From Gammaproteobacteria bacterium (lineage in GTDB: Bacteria > Pseudomonadota > Gammaproteobacteria > Pseudomonadales > Azotimanducaceae): DNA of 64,000 nucleotides. A program made the translations under genes and the position numbers. Of the stretch, positions 28,747-36,135 are shown one piece after another. The stretch is from NCBI GenBank assembly GCA_026709225.1, contig JAPOTJ010000032.1, positions 62,001 to 126,000 on the forward strand. Reading direction: 5' to 3'. The number at the start of each line of letters is the position of its first letter. Position 1 is the stretch's first letter. The notes beneath the pieces are model-generated. The model ran no database searches and was not told the DNA's origin. It saw nothing but the letters and a program-made list of their open reading frames with translations.

Positions 28747-31257
28747 CTAGAAATCATACGTGATTCTCAGCGATGTGCGCCGCGGCAGAATAGGACGGCC
28801 AACAAAGAACTGCGCCGGCTGGCCCGATTGCGCATTGCCCTGTCGCGGCGAGCCTTCGGTGATGCCTTGCGTATCGGTCAAGTTGAAGACGTGGACGCTG
28901 AAGCGGACGCTGTCATCTTCGGCCAGCATCAAGGAATAGCCGACCTCCAATCGCCAGAGGCCGTAGGAATCGAGGCTCACTGAATTGGAATCATTCGCGA
29001 AATTGTCGCCGTGATAGTTGTACATCAGCAGACCGTCAAAGCCGCGGAAATTGAATCGGGCGCCTAAGTTGGCCATTTCAGTGGGTTGCCGCCGCAGCTC
29101 GTTGCCGACGATGGCGGGATTGCCCTCGGATTTGGTGAACTCGTGCTCGCGCAGCGTGATATTGCCGTTCAATGTCACATAGTCATTCAGATACCAGACC
29201 GCACTCGCCTCAATGCCGTAGGCTTCGGTCGATTGCAGCTCGACATTTTCGATGATGTTGCCGGGGTTGTTGGGATCGTTGACGAAATCGACATTGCGGC
29301 GATCATCGAGGGTGGAGAGGAACAGCAGCGCTTGGGCGGTGATGGTCTCATTCTCGAATTTCACGCCCGCTTCGATGCTGTCGATGATTTCGCCCTCGTA
29401 GGAGGCTAGCTCGCCTTCGTTGAATGGAACGCTTCGAATCTGCGGGAAGAAGAATCCACGCGAGGCGTTTGCGAATAGATTGATCTCATCGCTAAGACGG
29501 TAGAGCGCGCCTGCGGAAAAGGCCCATTCGGTCGCGCTCAAGGAGTCGCTCGTGAGCGAGCCGTCGGTGTAGCTGACACGTTCGATCAGGTTGTTGATGC
29601 TCGGATCACTGCCCATCACGAAGGCGCTGGTATTGAACTGCCTGACATCGCCCTCTAGCCGCTCAACGCGGGCACCGACGTCAAACGACCACCTGTCGGT
29701 TTCCACTTGGTCGGCGATATAGAACGCGGCGCGGCGTGCGCTGCGGTCTCGGTTGCCGGTCATGCCGTTGCTTCGCGCGAGTCCGTTCCGTGTCCAGTGG
29801 TAGACAGCACTTGGATCGCCCGCCATCACAAGTTCACCGGCGTCGTTCTCGACAGCCCCCATGAGCTGCACATCCACGAGCAGCGGCGCGTTGCGGAAAT
29901 CGCCGAGATAGGTGGTGATGTAGTTGATGTCGTCGGCTTGGGAGTCTGAGAAGAAGGCACCGATGGTGACGCCATGCACGGTGCCGCCGAAGTTGAACTC
30001 GCGCCCAATGCTTGCCTCCATGGAGACATCGGTGGCATCCCGCCAGCGATCGAGGGTGCGGTTGCCGAACACGAGGTCGCTCATCGCGAGGGGCTGTCCG
30101 CTCTGCACATAGGTGAAGCGAGCATGGTCATGAAAGGCTGCGTCGATGCCCCGCCTCGCGAGGTATTCGGACTGCGTCTCCGGCGTATTCGGGCCGAGCG
30201 CATCGCCATCCAAGAACAGATTGAACTGGTGGTCGTAGCTCGCGTAGCGCAGACGCGCGTTCAGCGCCCAGTCGTCGTTGAGGTCGCGATCGAGCACCGC
30301 GGCAATCATATGCCCCTTCGTGACCACGCCATCGCCGATCGGCGTCTGGAAGCGGCCGCCGGGCGTATCGTAGCCAAGGCCAATCGCTTCGACTGTGTTC
30401 ATCGTGAACACTTCATTGCCATCGTTGCCATCGACGCGCTCGCGGCTGTTGCCATCGACTGGCAGGGGCAGGAAGAACTGCACGCTATCGTCGATGAACT
30501 GGGTGTAGAGCGTCAAGGAACCCGAACCATCGCTGAACTCGTGCATCACATTACCGCGAAGCTGGAAGCCTTCGGTGTCGAGCCCGGACTCAAGCGGGCC
30601 TTCATCACTGCGGTAGTAGCCGGAGAATGCATAGAAGGTGTTGGAGTTTGCGCCGCCGATTGGTCCGCTGAAGAAGTAGTCGCCGCGGATTCGGCCTTCT
30701 TCGGCGGTTTCAAGCTGCACTGTGCCCAATGATTCCGGGCCGCCGGTGGCAGAAATGTAGTTGATGATGCCAGCCACCGAGCCGGGGCCGAACAAATTCG
30801 ACACGCCGCCGCTGACGAATTCCGAACGCTCAATGCCGAGGTCGTTGCGATAGTACACATCGAACGCAGACGAATTGAGGCCGAAGGTGGAGAACGATGG
30901 CATGCCGTCATAGAGCAGCGGCGTGAATGAGAACTGGCCGCCGGAAGGCAGAGCGCGGTGGAAGACATTGGTGGCGACCTCGCCGCCGCCGCCTTCGGCG
31001 CTGATGCCGGGCAATTGCGTCAGGATGTCGGCTTGGCTCGACGAATTGAATGATCGTAGATCTTCTTCGCTGAACTGCGCCACCGACTGCGGCGTGTCGA
31101 AGCCGGTTCGTTCGATGCCGGTACCTGTGACGACGATTTCTTCGATCACGTTGCCTGTTGCAGATTCGGAATCGGCTTGCGCGACCACTGAAGAACTTGC
31201 CAATAGAGCGAGCAAGACGGATGGGATGCCCATCGTGAAAAAGTGAGCCTGATGCAT
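28747..31257 (-). CDS. TonB-dependent outer-membrane receptor (sugar locus)
   Basis: A receptor of 836 residues from the ATG that follows a strong ribosome-binding site (GGGGGTAGAAAC). The signal peptide ends near SSSVVAQA, the TonB-box-like motif is IEEIVVTGTGIERTG, the plug contains PGISAEGGGGEVATN and VSGGVSNLFGPGSVAGIINY, and the barrel ends with a terminal Phe (RRTSLRITYDF), a proper BAM signal. It is first in a unit with the symporter and is separated by 131 bp from the upstream ROK regulator gene. Its promoter is overlaid by two perfect inverted repeats, so it is probably repressed until sugar is present. Confidence 0.93.
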   Translation of the reverse strand: MHQAHFFTMGIPSVLLALLASSSVVAQADSESATGNVIEEIVVTGTGIERTGFDTPQSVAQFSEEDLRSFNSSSQADILTQLPGISAEGGGGEVATNVFHRALPSGGQFSFTPLLYDGMPSFSTFGLNSSAFDVYYRNDLGIERSEFVSGGVSNLFGPGSVAGIINYISATGGPESLGTVQLETAEEGRIRGDYFFSGPIGGANSNTFYAFSGYYRSDEGPLESGLDTEGFQLRGNVMHEFSDGSGSLTLYTQFIDDSVQFFLPLPVDGNSRERVDGNDGNEVFTMNTVEAIGLGYDTPGGRFQTPIGDGVVTKGHMIAAVLDRDLNDDWALNARLRYASYDHQFNLFLDGDALGPNTPETQSEYLARRGIDAAFHDHARFTYVQSGQPLAMSDLVFGNRTLDRWRDATDVSMEASIGREFNFGGTVHGVTIGAFFSDSQADDINYITTYLGDFRNAPLLVDVQLMGAVENDAGELVMAGDPSAVYHWTRNGLARSNGMTGNRDRSARRAAFYIADQVETDRWSFDVGARVERLEGDVRQFNTSAFVMGSDPSINNLIERVSYTDGSLTSDSLSATEWAFSAGALYRLSDEINLFANASRGFFFPQIRSVPFNEGELASYEGEIIDSIEAGVKFENETITAQALLFLSTLDDRRNVDFVNDPNNPGNIIENVELQSTEAYGIEASAVWYLNDYVTLNGNITLREHEFTKSEGNPAIVGNELRRQPTEMANLGARFNFRGFDGLLMYNYHGDNFANDSNSVSLDSYGLWRLEVGYSLMLAEDDSVRFSVHVFNLTDTQGITEGSPRQGNAQSGQPAQFFVGRPILPRRTSLRITYDF

Positions 31258-31273
31258 GTTTCTACCCCCTCTC

Positions 31274-31305
31274 ATCGGGACATTCACAAGGATGACTGTC
31301 CCGAT
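31274..31305. promoter_or_regulatory. Inverted repeat over the predicted transcription start of the TonB receptor
   Basis: ATCGGGACA (31274-31282) and TGTCCCGAT (31297-31305) are perfect 9-bp arms with a 14-bp spacer. The repeat covers the region just downstream of, and touching, the predicted -10 box of the minus-strand promoter. It could be an operator, or form a hairpin in the 5' leader of the mRNA. Confidence 0.6.
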
Positions 31306-31332
31306 TATATACCCGATATGCGTGAATAACAA
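31304..31332 (-). promoter_or_regulatory. Predicted sigma-70 promoter of the TonB receptor
   Basis: On the minus strand TTGTTA (31332-31327) and TATAAT (31309-31304) are separated by 17 bp. This matches the sigma-70 consensus (4/6 and 6/6), 47 bp upstream of the receptor start codon. Both inverted repeats in this region overlap it. Confidence 0.6.
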
Positions 31333-31369
31333 TACGCTTTATAGACATTTTCCCTCTCTATTCACGCAT
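31318..31369. promoter_or_regulatory. Long-arm inverted repeat, candidate ROK operator
   Basis: ATGCGTGAATA (31318-31328) and TATTCACGCAT (31359-31369) are perfect 11-bp arms with a 30-bp spacer. The left arm lies between the -35 and -10 boxes and the right arm lies upstream of -35. Arm centres are 41 bp apart, about four helical turns, which suits two dimers on one DNA face or a small loop. The adjacent ROK gene is the obvious candidate regulator. Confidence 0.6.
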
Positions 31370-31388
31370 TATGAGAGTTTTATGATCC

Positions 31389-32585
31389 TCAGCGGAACGT
31401 GTATTTGGTGAACGGCAGGGCTGCCGCGCCCATCGAGACCGACTCTCCGCCAGCTTCCGCAGCAACGATTGGCGGCAGTGGCCGCTCGAACGAGCGGCGG
31501 CGCTGATCGTAGATTTCGATGTGGGGGATGACCTTCGCGACCAAGGACTGCGGAATGCGGCCGCCGATGACGATGGCGGCCGGGTCAAGCAGCGCAGCAC
31601 CAGCCGATGCAATCAGCGAGAGCGAGTCGCGCGCCCGCGCGATCCAGTCGTCAACGCCCGGCCAGTCCGGGTCGAAGTTGTTCACCACATCGGACACCGT
31701 CTCGACTTCAACGCCTCGGCGGCAGACAAGCTCGCGCAGCAGCTTGAGGTTCGGGTGCGGATAAATGAACGGCGGCAGTAGTTGTCCGAGTTCCCCGGCG
31801 TTGCCGAAGGCGCCGCGCACGAGACCGCCGCTGTGAATCACCCCGCCGCCGATGCCAGTGTCTATATAAAGGTAGATGAAATCGCTCGCCCAGCGACCGA
31901 CGCCGAACAAGCTCTCGCCGATCGCCGCCGCATTGCCGTCGTTGTCCACCCATACGGGCAGCTCTAGGTCGTCGGCGAGCGCCTCTTCCAGATTGATGTT
32001 CGCCCATTCGTCCAAGATCAGCGGCGTGTTGACCTGGCCGGTTTCACGCATGAATGTGCCCGGAATGCCGACGCCGGCGGCGAAAATGCGATCGCCATCA
32101 AGTGACCAGTCGGCCTTCAAGTCGCCAATCATATGCCGCAGTTCGGCCACCACGGAATCGTGCGACATGGTTGCCATGGGGCGCTGTCTGCTGCCCAAGA
32201 CCTTGCCGCCGAAGTTCATCACGGTGACAGCCACGGCATCCCAGAGAATCGAGATGCCGAACGAATAGGCGTAGTCGGGAACGATCTCCATCTTGACGCT
32301 GAGTTGACCGCGCTTGCCGCTCGACACGCGCTCGCCCGGTCGCAGCAGCCCCCGCTCCACGAGGCGCGAGAGCAGCCGCGAGACCGTTTGCTGCGGACGT
32401 TTGATCGCCTGCGAGATTTGCGCCTGGGTCATAGGGCCGCGCCGCAGCACAAGCCCGCTGATGTCGCGCTCAACGTCGCTGTTTGGCTCGAAGATGTCGC
32501 CGCGGAAGTACTTCACGCTGGCGGGGTCGAACTCCTTGGGCGTTGGCTGCTTCAGTTCGCGCAGGGTGTCGGAATGCTGTGTCAT
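31389..32585 (-). CDS. ROK-family transcriptional regulator
   Basis: A 398-residue repressor with an N-terminal winged helix (RGPMTQAQISQAIKRPQQTV then LLSRLVERGLLRPG, about residues 50-90) and a C-terminal ROK sugar-kinase-like domain. The ROK domain shows GVGIPGTF, VWVDNDGNAAAIGE and LYIDTGIGGGVIHSG. The usual ROK zinc-binding motif (CxCGxxGCxE) is not present; the corresponding region reads GNAGELGQLLPPFIYPHPN followed by an isolated Cys. It lies directly upstream of, and on the same strand as, the receptor-symporter unit that it probably controls in response to a sugar. The gene starts at an ATG. Confidence 0.9.
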   Translation of the reverse strand: MTQHSDTLRELKQPTPKEFDPASVKYFRGDIFEPNSDVERDISGLVLRRGPMTQAQISQAIKRPQQTVSRLLSRLVERGLLRPGERVSSGKRGQLSVKMEIVPDYAYSFGISILWDAVAVTVMNFGGKVLGSRQRPMATMSHDSVVAELRHMIGDLKADWSLDGDRIFAAGVGIPGTFMRETGQVNTPLILDEWANINLEEALADDLELPVWVDNDGNAAAIGESLFGVGRWASDFIYLYIDTGIGGGVIHSGGLVRGAFGNAGELGQLLPPFIYPHPNLKLLRELVCRRGVEVETVSDVVNNFDPDWPGVDDWIARARDSLSLIASAGAALLDPAAIVIGGRIPQSLVAKVIPHIEIYDQRRRSFERPLPPIVAAEAGGESVSMGAAALPFTKYTFR

Positions 32586-32682
32586 CGTGAGATTCCTTCA
32601 AGAGCGATGATGTGTACCGTCGGGGTGTATTTTACGGAGTGCTTGACTCGCATCATCTTGGGGAAGAAGGGCAAAGATCGCA

Positions 32683-32827
32683 ATGCATACGAGGGATTTC
32701 CGAGGCAGTTCGCGACGAATTGGCGGCTCGTTCCGCGATGCGATGCCAGTCGATGCAGGAGTTCCTGCGCGGCGAACTTGAGCGCATCGCCTCGCGGCAA
32801 GCGTTGACACATGGCTTAAGAATGTAA
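32683..32827 (+). pseudogene. Decayed fragment of a FitA/VapB-type antitoxin gene
   Basis: This stretch is a close copy of the antitoxin gene at 34479-34715. It reads IRGISEAVRDELAARSAMRC, then a QSMQEFLRGELERIA segment. A 1-bp deletion after the Ala-Ser codons throws it out of frame and an early stop follows. The end of the antitoxin and all of the toxin are missing; the sequence jumps to a copy of the short inverted-repeat element found at 35198-35364. Confidence 0.75.
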
Positions 32828-32828
32828 G

Positions 32829-32918
32829 ACTGCGAATCTGCTCCCACTTGCCCCTTTGAACACGAGCGCTCGTTAAATTCGATTCTGTCAAATATGACTC
32901 GATAGCATCCTCAAGCGA
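32829..32918. repeat. Degenerate partial copy of the 35198-35364 element
   Basis: This segment matches about 35223-35307 (for example CGCTCCCACTCGCTC aligned to TGCTCCCACTTGCCC, then TCAAATATAGCCCGAT to TCAAATATGACTCGAT). Neither 25-bp terminal repeat is retained. It directly follows the broken antitoxin fragment. Confidence 0.6.
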
Positions 32919-33003
32919 CCATTCACCAAAGTGTAGCGGTTCTGACTACAAGCTGGTGAGCCACAGTGCAAACTGCTGATAGCTATCTTGACTCATGCTT
33001 AGC

Positions 33004-33018
33004 GAGTCAATTAGACTC
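33004..33018. promoter_or_regulatory. Dyad GAGTC-N5-GACTC upstream of the antitoxin
   Basis: A perfect 5-bp dyad with spacer AATTA, ending 6 bp before the antitoxin ATG. It is conserved in the other copy as GAGTC-AATTA-GATTC (62979-62993). The position suits autoregulation by the ribbon-helix-helix antitoxin. Confidence 0.5.
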
Positions 33019-33024
33019 TTGTAC

Positions 33025-33276
33025 ATGACTAAACGACTTCAAGTACTGCTTCACGAGGAGGACTACCGGACATTGCAGCAGTCCGCACGGAATGATCGCA
33101 TGACGATTGCTGAATGGGTGCGCCAAGCATTGCGCGAGACGATGTCTGCGAGACAGCGGGCGGTGAAGGACAAGCTTCGAGCTATGGACGAGGCCATGAA
33201 GTGCGAACATCCGACGGCGGACATTGAAGTCATGAATGCCGAAATCGAAGATGGCTATCGGCAAATGGCTCAGTGA
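33025..33276 (+). CDS. Ribbon-helix-helix antitoxin (VapB-type), copy A
   Basis: An 83-residue antitoxin. The N-terminal ribbon is TKRLQVLLHEEDYRTLQQSA and the helices are MTIAEWVRQALRETM, typical of RHH antitoxins paired with PIN toxins. The acidic C-terminal tail (EVMNAEIEDGYRQMAQ) would wrap the toxin. The ATG at 33025 is chosen because the paralogue at 63000 starts at the same residue; an ATG 30 bp upstream lies before the conserved dyad. It overlaps the toxin gene by four bases (GTGA), as usual for such pairs. Confidence 0.9.
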   Translation: MTKRLQVLLHEEDYRTLQQSARNDRMTIAEWVRQALRETMSARQRAVKDKLRAMDEAMKCEHPTADIEVMNAEIEDGYRQMAQ

Positions 33277-33668
33277 TCTTTGTTGACTCTAATGTGCCCA
33301 TGTACCTTGTGGGCCGCCCACATCCGGCGAAGGAAAGGCTCGGGCAAGTGTTGCGCGATTTGGTGATTCGGCAAATTCAGCTTGTGACCAGCGTAGAGGT
33401 CTACCAAGAAATACTTCATCGTTATGTCTCGATTGGAAGACGCGAAGCCATAGGCGATGCATTTGCTTGGCTCGATCAAGTCGTACAGAGGACTCTGACC
33501 TACGATTTGGCGGAGATTCGATTGGCACGCCAAATCTTGGCGGAAGTGGAGGGCTTATCCGCCAGAGATGCTCTGCATGTGGCAGTCATGAGAACGGCTG
33601 GCATTTCTCAGATTGTCAGCATGGATCGAGGATTTGACCGTTGCCCCGGAATAGAGCGTGTGCATTGA
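33273..33668 (+). CDS. PIN-domain toxin (VapC-type RNase), copy A
   Basis: A 131-residue PIN-domain ribonuclease, full-length. The acidic active-site residues are in IFVDSNVPMY (Asp), SVEVYQE (Glu), SARDALHVAV (Asp) and SMDRGFDR (Asp). It probably cleaves tRNA or rRNA when not bound by the antitoxin encoded immediately upstream. The GTG start overlaps the antitoxin stop. The paralogue at 63248-63642 is about as long but carries a frameshift, so this is the only functional copy in the window. Confidence 0.9.
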   Translation: MIFVDSNVPMYLVGRPHPAKERLGQVLRDLVIRQIQLVTSVEVYQEILHRYVSIGRREAIGDAFAWLDQVVQRTLTYDLAEIRLARQILAEVEGLSARDALHVAVMRTAGISQIVSMDRGFDRCPGIERVH

Positions 33669-33695
33669 GCGCCGAGAACTTGAGTTCCGCTCCCG

Positions 33696-34137
33696 TCAAT
33701 TCTGCCCAAGCAGAAAATGATCCGCTAGGGAAGGTCTGATTAAGTCTGCAAAGCTCAGAGGTCATGTGGGGTGGGCTGGCAAGGAATGACGAAGAAGCGT
33801 GGCAGGCCCCACGTGATGAGGAATGACGCAGGCAGCGCGCCCCACATGACCTCCCGAAGGGCGCTTCGCGTGGTGGTAGAGACGATTTCGTTGATTTTTT
33901 CGGTCACGGTAGTGTAGACGAGTCGATTTCGATGAGCCAACAAGAGAAGCGCTGAGCGAAGTAGACTTGATCAGACCTTCCCTAGCATCACGCTGAATAG
34001 CGCCCCAAGATAGATGATCGAATATCGAAAGGTGTGCATCGCCGTCCTGCCTGATCCGCCGCGCAGGAGCTTGACCGCGAAATACACAAATACCGCACCG
34101 AGCAGCACCGCGCCTGCGAGGTGGCGCATGCTTTTGG
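33696..34137 (-). pseudogene. 3' fragment of a protoheme IX farnesyltransferase (cyoE)-like gene, split by MITE copy 2
   Basis: Read on the minus strand and with the MITE removed, this encodes a CyoE-like C-terminus: LAGAVLLGAVFVYFAVKLL, then FRYSIIYLGALFSVML, ADHFLLGQN and a stop. The rest of the gene is absent; sequence upstream of about 34137 belongs to a DUF4143 gene fragment in the other direction. The MITE sits between the codons for Leu and Ala, 9 codons before the stop. Confidence 0.6.
33729..33981. mobile_element. MITE copy 2 (253 bp, CTAG target duplication)
   Basis: Reverse-oriented copy of the element at 3447-3699 with the same length. It is flanked by CTAG at 33725-33728 and 33982-33985. 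Its insertion site is visible empty in the paralogous segment near 63690, where the sequence reads ATGATCCGCCAGCATGACG with a single CCAG. It interrupts a decayed cyoE-like tail. Confidence 0.92.
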
Positions 34138-34142
34138 GTGCC

Positions 34143-34376
34143 GAAGTGGACTGGATTTGGAAGAGGGGTACAGAGCGGCTGGCATCGAAATGAAGTCATC
34201 TAGCGTTTGGCGTGAGCAATACAACCGAGGATTGAACACGCTACTCGATGCGGGTGAGATTCGGCAGGCATTCGGCATATACACGGGCGAGCGCGCAGCG
34301 CTTTGGTCGGGTTCGAGTGCTGCCCTACAAGGAAGCGTTGCGTTTGGCATGGGGCGGCGGGTTGATCGACGGGTAG
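34143..34376 (+). pseudogene. C-terminal fragment of a DUF4143 ATPase, frameshifted
   Basis: Joining three frames gives a DUF4143 (COG1373) C-terminus: EVDWIWKRG, then GIEMKSSSVW, QYNRGLNTLLDAGEI and AFGIYTGER, then RVLPYKEALRLAWGGGLIDG and stop. At least two frameshifts are needed. The N-terminal AAA domain is missing. Its last 72 bp are repeated at 35432-35503. Confidence 0.65.
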
Positions 34377-34406
34377 ACCGTTACGGGAGAATGATCTCAG
34401 CTTTGG
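34335..34406 (+). repeat. 72-bp direct repeat, copy 1
   Basis: It runs from GCGTTGCGTTTGGCATGGG to CTTTGG and matches 35432-35503 with a few substitutions. It covers the last codons of a DUF4143 gene plus about 30 bp beyond its stop, and lies upstream of the antitoxin gene. Confidence 0.8.
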
Positions 34407-34478
34407 TGTGTGCCCAGCGTGCGCCGAAGGATTTCATTCAGCGTTGCGGAATCATCGCAATGCACGCAAAATGCTTTC

Positions 34479-34715
34479 ATGGCATTCCAAATAAGCATAC
34501 GAGGGATTTCCGAGGAAGTTCGCGACGAATTGGCGGCTCGTGCCGCAATGCAACGCCAGTCGATGCAGGAGTTCCTGCGCGGCGAACTTGAGCGCATCGC
34601 CTGGCGGCCAAGCGTTGACACATGGCTTGAGAATGTAAGACGGCGAAAGCGACGTTTCAAAAGCTCGATTGGTTCTGAAGAGATACTGAATGCCCGCGAT
34701 GCTGATCGCGAGTAG
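34479..34715 (+). CDS. FitA/VapB-type antitoxin
   Basis: A 78-residue antitoxin beginning MAFQISIRGISEEVRDELAA, with AMQRQSMQEFLRGELERIA as the ribbon-helix-helix core seen in FitA-like antitoxins. The C-terminal part is rich in Arg and Lys (ENVRRRKRRFKSS) and then Asp/Glu. An earlier ATG at 34410 is in frame, but the homologous protein begins at 34479. The toxin gene follows after 2 bp. A broken copy of this gene is present at 32683-32827. Confidence 0.88.
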   Translation: MAFQISIRGISEEVRDELAARAAMQRQSMQEFLRGELERIAWRPSVDTWLENVRRRKRRFKSSIGSEEILNARDADRE

Positions 34716-34717
34716 CC

Positions 34718-35134
34718 TTGGTCGTCGACTCTTCAGTTCTGGTTTCTGCGCTTGTCGAGCAAGGCCCTATCGGTACTTGGGCGGAGTTGGTCGTCGCGGA
34801 AGGTGAACTTGTCGCCCCAGAAATCGCTTTGGTGGAAACGACGGATGTTCTACGGCGGCTTGAGCGCGCGTCCCTGATCACCAGCGATGAAGCCAATGCC
34901 GCGCAAGCCGGTTTGCTTGTGCTCGATGTACTCCTCTATCCCTTTGCGCCTTTCGCTGATAGGGTTTGGGCGTTGCAAGCAAATCTGACTTGCGACGATG
35001 CGTGGTATGTCGCGCTCGCTGAGGCTCAGGACATGCCCCTTGCCACCTTGGATGCAAAAGCATCGAGGGCAGCGGGCCCGAAGTGCAAATTTCTATTGCC
35101 CCAGCAACTTCCGGTGGACCGGCGAAGCCAGTGA
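34718..35134 (+). CDS. PIN-domain toxin (VapC/FitB-type RNase)
   Basis: A 138-residue PIN-domain ribonuclease: VVDSSVLVSALVEQGPIGTW with the first Asp, APEIALVETTDVLRR with Glu, TCDDAWYVALAEA with the paired Asp residues, and PLATLDAKASRA with the last Asp. The start is TTG at 34718, two bases after the antitoxin stop; there is no ATG or GTG nearby that keeps the first beta-strand. It is unrelated in detail to the PIN toxin at 33273-33668, so two distinct toxin-antitoxin types sit within 2 kb. Confidence 0.88.
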   Translation: MVVDSSVLVSALVEQGPIGTWAELVVAEGELVAPEIALVETTDVLRRLERASLITSDEANAAQAGLLVLDVLLYPFAPFADRVWALQANLTCDDAWYVALAEAQDMPLATLDAKASRAAGPKCKFLLPQQLPVDRRSQ

Positions 35135-35197
35135 TTGCTTCCGCGTTAGCGGATAAGCTCCGGGGCACGGATAAGGCCATGAGGGGCACGCACAGGG

Positions 35198-35364
35198 CTA
35201 GGAGCCTGCGCCGTAGAAATTCGCGGCTGCAAATCCGCTCCCACTCGCTCGTTTGAACGCTCGATTTCGTCAAATATAGCCCGATATTATCCTCAATCGA
35301 CCCTCCAAACGGGCGGCGGGATCGAATTTTCGCTATCGTGAATTTCTACGGCGCAGGCTCCTAG
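35198..35364. repeat. 167-bp element with perfect 25-bp inverted ends, candidate second MITE family
   Basis: The arms 35198-35222 and 35340-35364 are perfect inverted complements, beginning CTAGGAGCCTGCGCCG. The interior (about 117 bp) is non-coding and A/T-richer. CTAG at both outer ends could be a target duplication or part of the terminal repeat. A diverged internal part recurs at 32829-32918. It lies between the PIN toxin gene and a DUF4143 fragment. Confidence 0.75.
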
Positions 35365-35374
35365 GCCCTCGCCG

Positions 35375-35473
35375 ATGGAAATCGGCACGCTCTTCGAGAC
35401 ATTCATCCTCAACGAATTGAGAGCGCTCAATGCGTTGCGTTTGGCATGGGACGGTGGGTTGATCGACGGGTAG
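35375..35473 (+). pseudogene. Internally deleted DUF4143 ATPase remnant
   Basis: A 32-codon frame reads MEIGTLFETFILNELRALN, the conserved DUF4143 nuclease-like segment (LFE...NEL), joined directly to ALRLAWDGGLIDG, the family's C-terminus. About 100 residues that normally lie between them are deleted. The C-terminal half is the second copy of the 72-bp direct repeat. Confidence 0.6.
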
Positions 35474-35503
35474 ACTGTCACGGGAGAATGATCTTGGCTT
35501 TGG
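35432..35503 (+). repeat. 72-bp direct repeat, copy 2
   Basis: Second copy of 34335-34406; the two are 1,097 bp apart. Homologous recombination between them would remove the FitAB-like toxin-antitoxin pair and the 167-bp element. Confidence 0.8.
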
Positions 35504-35606
35504 GATCCGCCCGGTGTGCTGCGAAGGGAGTGAGGCTCATGCCTTTTCAGGGTCCCGTTTCCCTTGCAGGACAGTCATACCGTATCGTTAGTAAGGTGCT
35601 TGGAGT

Positions 35607-36104
35607 ATGGTTGAAAGACGCCGATCTGTCGAAGAGATCATTGATCAGCGCTACGATGACTTGCTGCGATTCGTGCGATATCGAATCCGAGACCCGGACG
35701 AGGTGCGTGATTTGGTGCAAGAGGCCTTTATGAGGCTGTTGCGGCGTGATCGCGAGGACCTGATCGAGCGACCAGAGGCATACCTGTTCCGGATTGCCGC
35801 GAACCTCGCCTACGAGCATCGCTTGCGCAGCGGCCGGTTTATCAGTGGCATGGAGTCCGAAGACCTTGACGACCACAGTGAAGCGCCTGAAGCGAGGGTA
35901 GCAGAACAGGAGAGGCTGCAGCGACTTGATGCGGCATTTGCCCGGCTTCCGCCGCTACCACAAGCAGCGCTGCTATTGCAGCGGCGTGACGGATTGTCCT
36001 ACGCGGAGATTGCTGCGCGATTGGGCACGACGAAGCATATGGTGAAGAAGCATCTGTCAAAAGCGATGCTTGCATGTCGAACTGCAATGGCGGAACAGGC
36101 TTGA
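35607..36104 (+). CDS. ECF RNA polymerase sigma factor (FecI-type)
   Basis: A 165-residue extracytoplasmic-function sigma factor. Region 2 is YDDLLRFVRYRIRDPDEVRD and LVQEAFMRLLRR; region 4 is LPPLPQAALLLQRRDGLSYA, then EIAARLGTTKHMVKKHLSKA, the helix-turn-helix that reads the -35 box. The next gene is its FecR-type partner, 31 bp downstream, followed by a TonB receptor with a signalling domain. This is the layout of a cell-surface signalling system in which ligand binding at the outer membrane frees the sigma factor. The cluster to 50.8 kb is its likely regulon. Confidence 0.93.
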   Translation: MVERRRSVEEIIDQRYDDLLRFVRYRIRDPDEVRDLVQEAFMRLLRRDREDLIERPEAYLFRIAANLAYEHRLRSGRFISGMESEDLDDHSEAPEARVAEQERLQRLDAAFARLPPLPQAALLLQRRDGLSYAEIAARLGTTKHMVKKHLSKAMLACRTAMAEQA

Positions 36105-36135
36105 CGCGATACAAAAGAAACCTAACATAAGAGTG

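Larger units (their letters stand above)
32999..34060. repeat. Segmental repeat copy A (toxin-antitoxin pair plus cyoE-like tail, with MITE)
   Basis: Apart from the 253-bp MITE at 33729-33981, this segment is a diverged copy of 62978-63765. It contains the upstream dyad, the RHH antitoxin gene, the PIN toxin gene and the reversed 3' end of a cyoE-like gene, in the same order. In copy A both toxin-antitoxin genes are open; in copy B the toxin is frameshifted. Confidence 0.85.
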
